Shown here one piece after another: positions 6,072 through 12,399 of a stretch of DNA of 12,399 bases. A program made the position numbers and the translations under genes. Every line of letters begins with the position of its first letter. Position 1 is the first letter of the stretch. Source of the DNA: Clostridiales bacterium (lineage in GTDB: Bacteria > Bacillota > Clostridia > Lachnospirales > Lachnospiraceae). The notes beneath the pieces were generated by a model. That model did no database searches, was not told the DNA's origin, and saw only the letters and a list, made by a program, of their open reading frames with translations. The stretch lies in NCBI GenBank assembly GCA_029267975.1, contig JAJUHH010000044.1:1-12399 (forward strand). Reading direction: 5' to 3'.

Positions 6072-8304
6072 ACAGATATTTTGCCGTAATTGACTCCCTG
6101 CAATTGCGAAGTTCAGCAGGTGGTCCTTCAAACAGGATCTGTCCACCCTTACTTCCACCTTCCACACCCATATCAATGATCCAGTCGGCATTCCGGATCA
6201 CATCGAGGTTGTGTTCAATAACGATCACCGTATTTCCCTTATCCACAAGGCGGTCAATAATCGCTAATATCCCTGTGATATCAGACATATGCAGGCCTGT
6301 GGTAGGCTCATCCATAATATAGATATTTCCCTTTTTACTTAATTCCTTGGCAAGCTTCAGGCGCTGGCACTCACCGCCGGACAAAGTATCAAGGGGTTGG
6401 CCCAGTGTCATATAGTGAAGCCCTACTTCAACGATATGCTTCAGCTTATTTTTAATTTCCTTTTGGGTAAAAAAATCCACCGCTTCTGCAATCGTCATAT
6501 CAAGAACATCTACAATTGTCTTGCCGTTATACTTATATTCCAATACCTCCTGTTTATATCTCTTGCCATTGCAATCCTCACAAAGGGTTTCTACCGAATC
6601 CATAAAGGAAAGATCTGTTTCGATATACCCTCTCCCTTTGCAGGTCTCACAGGCTCCCTCTGAATTGTAGCTGAATAAACCGGCACTTACCTTATTGGCA
6701 TCAGCAAAAAGCTTGCGAATCTCATCCATAATCCCGGTAAAGGTAGCCGGATTAGAGCGCAGATTTGCACTGACGGCAGATTGGTCTATAATTATGGCGT
6801 CTTTATATTCCTGTGCAAATACACCGTTCACAAGCGTTGATTTACCGGAGCCGGCAACGCCTGTAACAACGGTAAATACCCCTTTTGGTATTCTTAAACT
6901 GACATTCTTAAGATTGTGTAAGCTGCTCTTTTTTGTCTCATAGAACTCCTTGCTTGTTCTTGGCTTGCTTTTGATGGACAGACGTTTTCCTAAATATTCT
7001 CCTGTCAGCGTCTTAGCCTTCTGAAGTTCAAGATAGCTGCCCTCAAATACGATATTACCTCCCATACTGCCGGCATAGGGTCCCACATCCACAATATAAT
7101 CAGCCACCTTGATAACATCCGGATCATGCTCCACTACGATTACCGTATTACCCTTATCTCTTATTTTAATCAGCAGTTCATTCAGCCTGTGGACATCTCT
7201 GGGGTGTAATCCGATGCTTGGCTCATCAAAAATATACATGACATCCATCAAGCTGCTGGAGAGGTGCTTGACCATCTTGACACGCTGTGATTCACCTCCG
7301 GATAAGGTTGAGGTTTCCCGGTCAAGACTGACATAATCAATTCCGATCTGGATAAGATCCCCAAGCCTTGCAGATAGATTTTGTATGATAGGCTTCACAT
7401 TCTTATCCTGGATTGTCTGTATGAATTCCAGCAGCTCATCCACCTGCATGGCCATTACATCTGCGATAGAACAGCCATTTATTTTTGACGCTAATATCTC
7501 CTCATTAAATCTTTTCCCTCCACAATCGGGGCATTGCTTTTGTGTTGTAAAGGGAGCAATCTTCTCTTTCGAGGCATCGGATTTTTCATACTGGGTTTTC
7601 ACAAACTGCATAATGAAGCGCTCGACAAGTCCTGCGTAGGTGGTGTTCACGCCTTCCATCACATGATTGATCTTCATGGGCTTACAATAAACCAGCTTAT
7701 GGTATTCCTCTTCTGAATAGTCCTTAATCTTCTTATCACAATCAAAAAAGCCTGTTGCAGCATACATCTTCCACTGCCAGGAGCCTGGTTTATACCCTGG
7801 CAGTAGGATGGCTCCTTCATTGAGAGACTTATCAGGATCCAGAGTCTTATCCAGATCCAGGGTAACAATCTTGCCGATACCTTCACAGGTCTTACACATG
7901 CCATGGGGATCATTAAAGGAAAAATAAGAAGCATGGCCTAATCTTGGCTGCCCAATCCTGGAGAATAAAAGTCTGAGCAAAGGATTAATATCCGTAATTG
8001 TGCCGAGGGTAGAACGTGAATTACCTCCGATCCTTTTTTGATCTACAATAATGGCCAATGATAAATTCTCAATGGAATCAACATCCGGATGTCCATATTT
8101 GGGCAGATAGATCTGTACAAACTTGCTGAAGGTTTCATTTAATTGTCGGCCGGCTTCCTGGGCTATTGTATCAAACACAATGGAGGACTTGCCAGAGCCG
8201 GATACTCCGGTGAAGATGGTGATTTTCCTTTTTGGAATTTTCAGGCTGATATTCTTAAGGTTATTCTCTCTTGCTCCTACAATCTCTATAAATTCATGCT
8301 CCAT
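6070..8304 (-). CDS. UvrA-like tandem ABC ATPase lacking the UvrB-binding domain (UvrA paralogue)
   Basis: A 744-residue UvrA-family protein, clearly shorter than true UvrA (about 940). Two ABC ATPase halves are complete: Walker A GVSGSGKSS (33-41) and GVAGSGKST (482-490), signatures LSGGESQR (334-341) and LSGGECQR (641-648), Walker B IFDEPSIGLH (358-367) and IMDEPTTGLH (663-672). The zinc module of the second half is intact (Cys552/Cys555 and Cys575/Cys578). The first half keeps only CKTC (137-140) and CPDC (258-261); the UvrB-binding insertion and the adjoining first CxxC pair of UvrA are absent. Paralogues of this kind include Streptomyces DrrC, linked to resistance to DNA-intercalating drugs; that role here is inference. 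The start is ATG 8304, with no strong ribosome binding site of its own; it overlaps an upstream leader ORF by 11 bases, suggesting coupled translation. Confidence 0.93.
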   Translation of the reverse strand: MEHEFIEIVGARENNLKNISLKIPKRKITIFTGVSGSGKSSIVFDTIAQEAGRQLNETFSKFVQIYLPKYGHPDVDSIENLSLAIIVDQKRIGGNSRSTLGTITDINPLLRLLFSRIGQPRLGHASYFSFNDPHGMCKTCEGIGKIVTLDLDKTLDPDKSLNEGAILLPGYKPGSWQWKMYAATGFFDCDKKIKDYSEEEYHKLVYCKPMKINHVMEGVNTTYAGLVERFIMQFVKTQYEKSDASKEKIAPFTTQKQCPDCGGKRFNEEILASKINGCSIADVMAMQVDELLEFIQTIQDKNVKPIIQNLSARLGDLIQIGIDYVSLDRETSTLSGGESQRVKMVKHLSSSLMDVMYIFDEPSIGLHPRDVHRLNELLIKIRDKGNTVIVVEHDPDVIKVADYIVDVGPYAGSMGGNIVFEGSYLELQKAKTLTGEYLGKRLSIKSKPRTSKEFYETKKSSLHNLKNVSLRIPKGVFTVVTGVAGSGKSTLVNGVFAQEYKDAIIIDQSAVSANLRSNPATFTGIMDEIRKLFADANKVSAGLFSYNSEGACETCKGRGYIETDLSFMDSVETLCEDCNGKRYKQEVLEYKYNGKTIVDVLDMTIAEAVDFFTQKEIKNKLKHIVEVGLHYMTLGQPLDTLSGGECQRLKLAKELSKKGNIYIMDEPTTGLHMSDITGILAIIDRLVDKGNTVIVIEHNLDVIRNADWIIDMGVEGGSKGGQILFEGPPAELRNCRESITAKYL

Positions 8305-8350
8305 ATCTGATCCGGTATAAACTTCTTCTCTCCAAGGGAGCAGAAGTCAT
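8294..8350 (-). CDS. Candidate 18-codon leader peptide overlapping the UvrA-like gene
   Basis: ATG at 8350 is preceded by AAAAAGGAG (spacing 5), a far better ribosome binding site than the one before the UvrA-like gene. The ORF encodes MTSAPLERRSLYRIRYGA and ends in TGA at 8296-8294, 11 bases inside the UvrA-like gene in another frame. Such overlaps allow termination-reinitiation coupling. Short translated leaders also precede many inducible antibiotic-resistance genes (erm, cat and several ABC-F genes), where ribosome stalling remodels the mRNA. The peptide is unusually rich in arginine (4 of 18). Length alone gives no statistical support; the evidence is the ribosome binding site, the overlap and an internal hairpin. 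Confidence 0.5.
   Translation of the reverse strand: MTSAPLERRSLYRIRYGA
8321..8347 (-). promoter_or_regulatory. Hairpin inside the leader ORF
   Basis: On the minus strand ACTTCT (8347-8342) pairs perfectly with AGAAGT (8326-8321). Inside it CTCC pairs with GGAG around a three-base loop. The structure starts directly after the leader ATG and lies just upstream of the start of the UvrA-like gene. It is modest in strength and no competing fold was established. Confidence 0.35.
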
Positions 8351-8488
8351 ACTTACTCCTTTTTAACTCAGTTTTATAAAGCTCTGTGCCTTTCTTCTGT
8401 GTTCATATTTCCTATCGTTTATCATTGGATTATGTAAATGCTTGTAAGATGTCTCTTCTATATTTTTCTAATGCTTCGCTTTTTATAA

Positions 8489-9022
8489 TTAATTGTCTCT
8501 GTGCTGGGCCTCGTATTCCTCTCTTAGGATGGAGTATATCATATCATCATATACAACATCCTGATACGCTTTTACACATTTTAGAAGGCAACCTTCATTG
8601 ACAAAGCCCTGCTTTTCCACCAGTCTTCGAGAAGCTAAGTTATCCTTAAATACTCTAACCGACAGAACATCCGCCTGTCTTTCCTCAAAAACATAACGAA
8701 TAATTTCCCTTAGCGCCTCTGTCATATAGCCCTTTGAGGAGTATTCCTCACCAAGATAATAGGAGATACACAGGGAATTAACCCCATAACGTAAGCTATC
8801 ATGCTCTAGACCTATGAGCCCGATTGCCTTATGATTTTCCTTCAGCTCCATATAGAAGGTATTTGGGGTTTCCATTTCTTTTCTTACCTGTTCCTGCATC
8901 TGCTCTAAGGATAACTTAGACATACAATTATACTTAAGAACATATTCACTATTTCTTATCTCTAACATATCTTCTGCATCCTCAAGTCTTGCTGTACGGA
9001 TAATTAATCTTTCTGTTTCCAT
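8489..9022 (-). CDS. GNAT-family N-acetyltransferase (RimJ/RimL-like)
   Basis: A 177-residue cytoplasmic acetyltransferase that transfers acetyl from acetyl-CoA to an amine; the acceptor is unknown. METERLIIR at the start is the classic opening of the Acetyltransf_3 (RimJ/RimL) group. The acetyl-CoA-binding region is EEYSSKGYMTEAL (92-104), a variant of the R/QxxGxG/A pyrophosphate loop preceded by the YYLGEE strand. The late motif DNLASRRLVEKQGF (127-140) is the usual NxxSxxxxEKxGF. I place the start at ATG 9022, not at the in-frame ATG 60 bases further upstream: it matches the family N-terminus, has AAGGAAGG upstream, and avoids overlap with the gene before it. It lies 19 bases after the DUF1801 gene, so they form an operon that may run on into the leader and UvrA-like gene, 138 bases downstream. 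Confidence 0.92.
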   Translation of the reverse strand: METERLIIRTARLEDAEDMLEIRNSEYVLKYNCMSKLSLEQMQEQVRKEMETPNTFYMELKENHKAIGLIGLEHDSLRYGVNSLCISYYLGEEYSSKGYMTEALREIIRYVFEERQADVLSVRVFKDNLASRRLVEKQGFVNEGCLLKCVKAYQDVVYDDMIYSILREEYEAQHRDN

Positions 9023-9041
9023 TTGTTTTCCTTCCTTTGTT

Positions 9042-9413
9042 CTATTTTCTCCAGAATGTTGTACATTGCTTTTTATCTTCAATATTAAACTCTATTATCT
9101 TCTCCAGCAAGGAGTAATCCACGGGGCTGCTCCATTTGATACGGAATAACTCACTGCTGTGATCATATCCTGCCTGCTTGATGTCCTCAGAGAAACGGCT
9201 GATCACAACACATTCCGGTGCCACCGCCATATGCTGCTTGGCTACACTAAAGCCAATGATGAAGGTACCGTGATCAGTGAACATAGGCTGGTTCCATGCT
9301 ATTCTAGGCTGAAGATTTGGGAACTTCTCTAAAACCCACCCTAGAACCGTCTCTACCCGTTCCCGGTTTTCCTTGTTTTCTATCTTGGCTAAATATTCTG
9401 AAAATACCTCCAT
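9042..9413 (-). CDS. DUF1801 protein (YdhG-like, frataxin-like fold)
   Basis: A 123-residue soluble protein. RIAWNQPMFTDHGTFIIGFSVAKQHMAVAPE (positions 37-67; key residues Trp40, Pro43, His61, Pro66) is the core of DUF1801. Members include Bacillus subtilis YdhG/Fra, reported as an intracellular iron chaperone with a frataxin-like fold. The iron role is known only for some relatives and is not established here. The start is ATG 9413, preceded by AAGGAGG at good spacing. An in-frame extension of 24 codons upstream would run through this ribosome binding site and into the promoter region, so I reject it. It is the first gene of a unit with the GNAT acetyltransferase. The closing CTTFWRK matches the basic end often seen in the family. 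Confidence 0.88.
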   Translation of the reverse strand: MEVFSEYLAKIENKENRERVETVLGWVLEKFPNLQPRIAWNQPMFTDHGTFIIGFSVAKQHMAVAPECVVISRFSEDIKQAGYDHSSELFRIKWSSPVDYSLLEKIIEFNIEDKKQCTTFWRK

Positions 9414-9483
9414 AATCCTAACCTCCTTGTCCTTGCCATACGATAAACTTATTTTCTGTTCCCGAAATATTAATATAATATAC

Positions 9484-9515
9484 ATGCTATGCTGTAATAT
9501 TTTACATTATAGCAT
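9484..9515. promoter_or_regulatory. 32-base inverted repeat overlapping the -10 hexamer
   Basis: On the plus strand ATGCTAT (9484-9490) mirrors ATAGCAT (9509-9515). Inside, TGTAA (9493-9497) mirrors TTACA (9502-9506) around TATT, and only two positions per arm are unpaired. It covers the -10 hexamer and the predicted transcription start, so a repressor bound here would block the promoter. A single RNA hairpin is unlikely because most of one arm lies upstream of the start point. Confidence 0.45.
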
Positions 9516-9532
9516 ATTTTACCTTTTTTCAA
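9506..9532 (-). promoter_or_regulatory. Extended -10 promoter for the DUF1801-GNAT operon
   Basis: On the minus strand a perfect TATAAT (9511-9506) is preceded by TGC, giving the extended -10 form TGnTATAAT. TTGAAA (9532-9527) lies 15 bases upstream; the spacing is short, but an extended -10 tolerates that. It would give a leader of about 85 bases before ATG 9413. Confidence 0.65.
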
Positions 9533-9552
9533 CTTAATAATACCAAGTATTT

Positions 9553-9565
9553 TGTAAAATTTACA
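9553..9565. promoter_or_regulatory. Second TGTAA/TTACA palindrome (TGTAAA-A-TTTACA)
   Basis: A perfect 13-base palindrome about 20 bases upstream of the -35 hexamer of the DUF1801 promoter. It shares the TGTAA/TTACA arms with the element over the -10. Two related sites around one promoter suggest a cooperative regulator, but in AT-rich DNA such arms can arise by chance. Confidence 0.35.
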
Positions 9566-9579
9566 TTTTATGTTCTGTT

Positions 9580-9663
9580 TCTGCTCCTACCCATCAAAAA
9601 GCCGGGGATACCAAGTCAATTATTATATATGTGACCAAAACCGGAGCAAAATATTACAGAAGC
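9580..9663 (+). pseudogene. Possible eroded fragment of an exported-protein gene (IIYVTKTGAKYYRS)
   Basis: One plus-strand frame reads SAPTHQKAGDTKS and then IIIYVTKTGAKYYRS (9619-9663). The latter resembles the YVTKTGKKYHR motif, usually followed by GC and YLSKSKIPI, at the C-terminus of many exported proteins of Firmicutes. Here the match stops after YYRS and a lysine-rich, low-complexity frame follows, with no ribosome binding site or signal peptide upstream. If real it is a decayed remnant. The resemblance rests on about 14 residues recalled from memory. Confidence 0.22.
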
Positions 9664-9755
9664 GCCAATAAAGGCAAGCGCATAAACAAGAAGAAGGAAA
9701 GAACTGCATACATCCCGCAAAGGTTGTATTCTGTCCTTTCCTTCCCCAATTCAAT

Positions 9756-9796
9756 ATTTTATAGACTTATTCTTTTAACTAATTTTACTGACTTAT
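9756..9796. repeat. Short direct repeat downstream of the GH43 gene
   Basis: ATTTTATAGACTTAT (9756-9770) and ATTTTACTGACTTAT (9782-9796) match at 13 of 15 positions with a period of 26. They lie just past the GH43 stop codon. No function is evident. The whole stretch 9414-9803 holds only this repeat, the promoter and palindromes, and the possible gene fragment; no convincing terminator for the GH43 gene was found. Confidence 0.4.
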
Positions 9797-9803
9797 ACCA
9801 CCT

Positions 9804-12399
9804 TTACTTATTTTTTCTGTTTTTCCTTCTTCTATAGAGTAATAGAACGATTGAAGCAAATACCAGCAAAATAGCAGCAACAACTGCAGCAATAGCAGGT
9901 ACATATTTGCTGCTGTTCAGGTCCTCGTCTACCTCACCCAATACTACTGCATCATCCTCAGCTTTTTCCGTAACCACAGTATTCCCCTTTACTTTCTGTG
10001 CCTCCATCATTTCATCCGTCACAGGAAATACACTTAACTCAGAAAAACCTCTGTCCTGGTTGCTTCCCCCGATCCCGATTCGGCCGTGACTGATAGGGTC
10101 AGGATCGGTGTAATCTATGACGATTTCGTCGTTCATATATACCAGGAGCCTCTGCTCCTTCATAAGAACACGAAGACGCACATCCTGGGTCAGGGCCTGA
10201 TCCAATGTAATATCCGCCAGCTTTTTACTGTCATATTTGCATTTTTCAAGGATAAGGAATTTCGGTGCAATGGTTAAGCGATAGCCGAAGAAGGCATTCT
10301 CTACCTGATCTGCATGCCAGGATTCATTGCTGGATCTTAAGTATAGCTGAAGCATGCCGCTTGTTCCTTCCATCCCAGCAGGTATGATTGCTTCTACCCC
10401 ATAATCCTGCCATCCTGTGTCACCCACAAAGGCCTTGGTCTTGATATGTGGTGGAATATAACCCATGTCAGTGCTTTTAAATTCCCGGGCAACACTGCCA
10501 TAGAACCTCCAGCCATCCTTCAGCAGCCGGGCAGAGTCCTGAATTATCTTGCTGGTGGACTCCACATGCGCTGACTGATAGCTTGAGAAGCTTTCCAGAA
10601 GTACATTCCTTCCCTTGCTAAGCTGAAACTCCAGAGTATGATAACCTGCTTCCAGGCTTAAGTCCTTCAGAGTGATTACCGTAAATCCTTCTTCATCATA
10701 AGCTCCGGTATCCTTCAGTGGAAAGCTCATTATCGCCCCATTCTCTGTTGATACAAGAAGCTCCGCTCCATTAAGTTCTCCCTGCAGTCTGACATCAATG
10801 GAATAGAAACCGCTATCCTTCACAGATATTGCGTACCTGAACCAGTCTCCGGTATTCTGAAGCATGGCGGCATAGCTTCCGCTCTTTGTCTCCTGAATAG
10901 CAACAGAATCCCTACTGCGGTAGGAAGTCTTGTTCTCTCCCTCCGACTGATAGCCTACGCCTTTACCTGGCAGATAATGTACTGCATCAAAGGTCCCCGG
11001 CATTGATTTGGGAGCTAAGAAGTCACTCTCCCCTCCACTTTGATTGGAAAATGCCATATAGCGAAGGACGCCCCCATCCACCGCTGCAGCAATTTGTCCT
11101 CCCGAGAGGCTTGTTACCGCGTCCAGACGCTGAAGTCCGTCATAAAACAGGGTCACTATCTCTCCCGACTTTTCAAGCCGCAGGGCATGGTGTGCCTTTT
11201 CATTGTAGCCTTCCGGTATGCTGCCTTGGGAAAGTAAGGCTAGCTTACCGTCACGAAGCTCCGATAGTCTTAATTCCGATCCCGATAGCTCCAATATCCC
11301 ATAATTCTTCTCATCCACATAAGAGAACAGGGCTGTCAGACTACCGGAAGAAATATTCCATTCCGCAATAAAATCAGCACCACTCTCTGCCTCAGACATG
11401 GTATAGTCCCGGTCCCCCATCCTATGTATCTTAAGACTGTGGCCAGTTCCCTCATCAGCCCAGGCATAGAAGTCCGGCAGGGAAGGAACAGGCTGCTCCC
11501 AATTATTCGGTGCTGTTGTCGTCAGTTTGCTTCCATTGAAGAATAAGCGGTCGAGATTGAATTTTCGATTGGGACTATATAAGCGGTTATTATGAAATGC
11601 AATATAATAGCTGTCCATATCCGGCCCCATTACCACACTATTGTGCCCCAGCGCCCAATAGCCATCCGTGGTATGAATGACAAACTGGCTATTCCTTGGC
11701 ATCACAAATTCCCGGTCCGGATAATCAGATACCGCATAGGCGATTCGATAGCCCTCACTTAATACGTGGTTGCCTGTAAAGGTCATGAAATAGTATTTGC
11801 CCCGCTTAAAGACCTGAGGCCCCTCTGTCCAGTGCCCCAGATAAGCACCGGTGCTTTTGTCATAGCCAAACTCCGTATAATTTGTAACCTTACTGGACTT
11901 GATCCCGGAACTGTCTGCGTGATAGAAATATTCACTGCCATCATCGTCAAAGAACAGGCTGCCGTCAATGGATCGTCCGATATTATCTGTGATGATCTCA
12001 AAAGGACCTAAGGGACTCGTTGACCTTAAGACCCTGTGACCTGCGCCCTGAGGTGAGGTTACCATATAAAAATAACCGTCCCTGGCATATACGACTTCCG
12101 GAGCATAGCCATTCTTAAGCTCCTGATCCCTGGCTACCTCACCTTCATACTTCCAGTCCACCAGATTCTCCGAGGACCAGCACTTCAGATAAATGTCCCA
12201 TCCGGAGCAATACAAATAAAAGCGTCCATTGAAGCGCATTACAAAGGGATCGCCAAGCTCTCCCTCCTGCCAGGCATGCTCAATATCAATTGGATTAACA
12301 TATTCCTTCTTTCCTGCTCTTTCACTTGTGTCTACCACCGTCTCACTTGCATGCACAATACTCCCTCCCTTCCCTACACTTATCACCAATCCTAATATC
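9804..12399 (-). CDS. Secreted, membrane-anchored multidomain GH43 glycoside hydrolase (5' end cut by window edge)
   Basis: The frame is open to the right edge, and its first codons read ILGLVISVGKGGSIVHA-SET, the end of a signal peptide with a plausible VHA cleavage site, so the true start is outside the window. Numbering from the TTG at 12389, a GH43 five-bladed propeller fills about 30-300. Asp47 in GDPFV is the likely base, Asp142 in SIDGSLF the pKa modulator, Glu189 in TEGPQVF the acid, and ALGHNS carries a likely metal-site His. A LamG-like region follows (about 320-450), then a CBM6/35-like module (about 462-605, MPGTFDA, GDWFRYAISV, GFYSIDVRL), a second concanavalin-like region (about 620-790), a short acidic linker and a transmembrane helix (about 830-852) before RRRKNRKNK. 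GH43 enzymes cleave arabinose-, xylose- or galactose-containing glycans; the substrate is not decidable here. The anchor would hold it on the outer face of the membrane. Confidence 0.93.
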   Translation of the reverse strand, partial: ILGLVISVGKGGSIVHASETVVDTSERAGKKEYVNPIDIEHAWQEGELGDPFVMRFNGRFYLYCSGWDIYLKCWSSENLVDWKYEGEVARDQELKNGYAPEVVYARDGYFYMVTSPQGAGHRVLRSTSPLGPFEIITDNIGRSIDGSLFFDDDGSEYFYHADSSGIKSSKVTNYTEFGYDKSTGAYLGHWTEGPQVFKRGKYYFMTFTGNHVLSEGYRIAYAVSDYPDREFVMPRNSQFVIHTTDGYWALGHNSVVMGPDMDSYYIAFHNNRLYSPNRKFNLDRLFFNGSKLTTTAPNNWEQPVPSLPDFYAWADEGTGHSLKIHRMGDRDYTMSEAESGADFIAEWNISSGSLTALFSYVDEKNYGILELSGSELRLSELRDGKLALLSQGSIPEGYNEKAHHALRLEKSGEIVTLFYDGLQRLDAVTSLSGGQIAAAVDGGVLRYMAFSNQSGGESDFLAPKSMPGTFDAVHYLPGKGVGYQSEGENKTSYRSRDSVAIQETKSGSYAAMLQNTGDWFRYAISVKDSGFYSIDVRLQGELNGAELLVSTENGAIMSFPLKDTGAYDEEGFTVITLKDLSLEAGYHTLEFQLSKGRNVLLESFSSYQSAHVESTSKIIQDSARLLKDGWRFYGSVAREFKSTDMGYIPPHIKTKAFVGDTGWQDYGVEAIIPAGMEGTSGMLQLYLRSSNESWHADQVENAFFGYRLTIAPKFLILEKCKYDSKKLADITLDQALTQDVRLRVLMKEQRLLVYMNDEIVIDYTDPDPISHGRIGIGGSNQDRGFSELSVFPVTDEMMEAQKVKGNTVVTEKAEDDAVVLGEVDEDLNSSKYVPAIAAVVAAILLVFASIVLLLYRRRKNRKNK

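Noticed and set aside
5934..6191. An 85-codon gene starting at ATG 6191 on the minus strand
   Set aside because: Its first 40 codons lie inside conserved UvrA-like coding sequence in another frame and show no protein character; only the part after the UvrA-like stop looks like a real protein, so it is treated as a fragment.
5915..6322. 135-codon plus-strand open frame opposite the end of the UvrA-like gene
   Set aside because: It lies antisense to a well-supported ABC ATPase C-terminus and has no recognisable motif or ribosome binding site; it is a shadow frame.
8489..9082. Longer start (9082) for the GNAT protein
   Set aside because: It would overlap the DUF1801 gene; METERLIIR at 9022 is the family N-terminus and has its own ribosome binding site.
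9042..9485. Longer start (9485) for the DUF1801 protein
   Set aside because: The extension would cross the strong AAGGAGG site before ATG 9413 and the predicted transcribed leader; family members start near MEVF.
9585..9620. Minus-strand CCCCGGCTTTTT as a terminator for the GH43 gene
   Set aside because: The T-run is short and no upstream GCCGGGG partner exists to form a stem.
9631..9837. A 68-codon plus-strand gene starting at GTG 9631
   Set aside because: No ribosome binding site; the protein is lysine-rich and then low-complexity hydrophobic, and its 3' part is antisense to the GH43 tail. At most a decayed fragment.
11003..11371. 122-codon plus-strand open frame inside the GH43 gene
   Set aside because: It is antisense to the carbohydrate-binding and LamG-like regions, with no ribosome binding site or known motif.

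Overview
The window looks like chromosomal DNA of a motile, plant-polysaccharide-using Firmicute, most likely a clostridium of the Lachnospiraceae type. This is an inference from strong AGGAGG-like ribosome binding sites, the AT-rich base composition, clostridial-style chemotaxis genes, and a large secreted glycoside hydrolase with a C-terminal membrane anchor. I see no tRNA, rRNA, CRISPR array, insertion sequence or phage gene.

Left part (1-2177, minus strand): the first 160 codons of a zinc-dependent medium-chain alcohol/polyol dehydrogenase run off the left edge. It has its own likely promoter and an 18-bp inverted repeat. Upstream on the same strand is a 539-residue regulator with an N-terminal helix-turn-helix and a long C-terminal region I do not recognise.

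Middle left (2178-5891, plus strand): a 344-bp divergent region rich in TGTCA-type symmetric elements separates the regulator from a three-gene sensory cassette. This encodes a Cache/HAMP methyl-accepting chemotaxis protein, a CheW adaptor and a stand-alone EAL phosphodiesterase with all catalytic residues. A strong rho-independent terminator ends it. The cassette suggests one input signal feeding both the chemotaxis array and cyclic di-GMP turnover.

Middle right (5934-9413, minus strand): reading in the direction of transcription, a DUF1801 protein and a GNAT acetyltransferase form a pair behind an extended -10 promoter embedded in a large inverted repeat. Next come an 18-codon leader ORF with a good ribosome binding site, a 744-residue UvrA-like ABC ATPase lacking the UvrB-binding region, and a 45-codon C-terminal fragment of what may be an amide-hydrolase-type gene. 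The leader overlaps the ATPase start and contains a hairpin, an arrangement known from inducible antibiotic-resistance genes.

Right part (9414-12399): a 390-bp intergenic stretch carries the promoter and palindromes, a short direct repeat and a possible fragment of an old plus-strand gene. A large multidomain GH43 glycosidase (minus strand) follows; its signal peptide is cut by the right edge and it ends in a transmembrane anchor.
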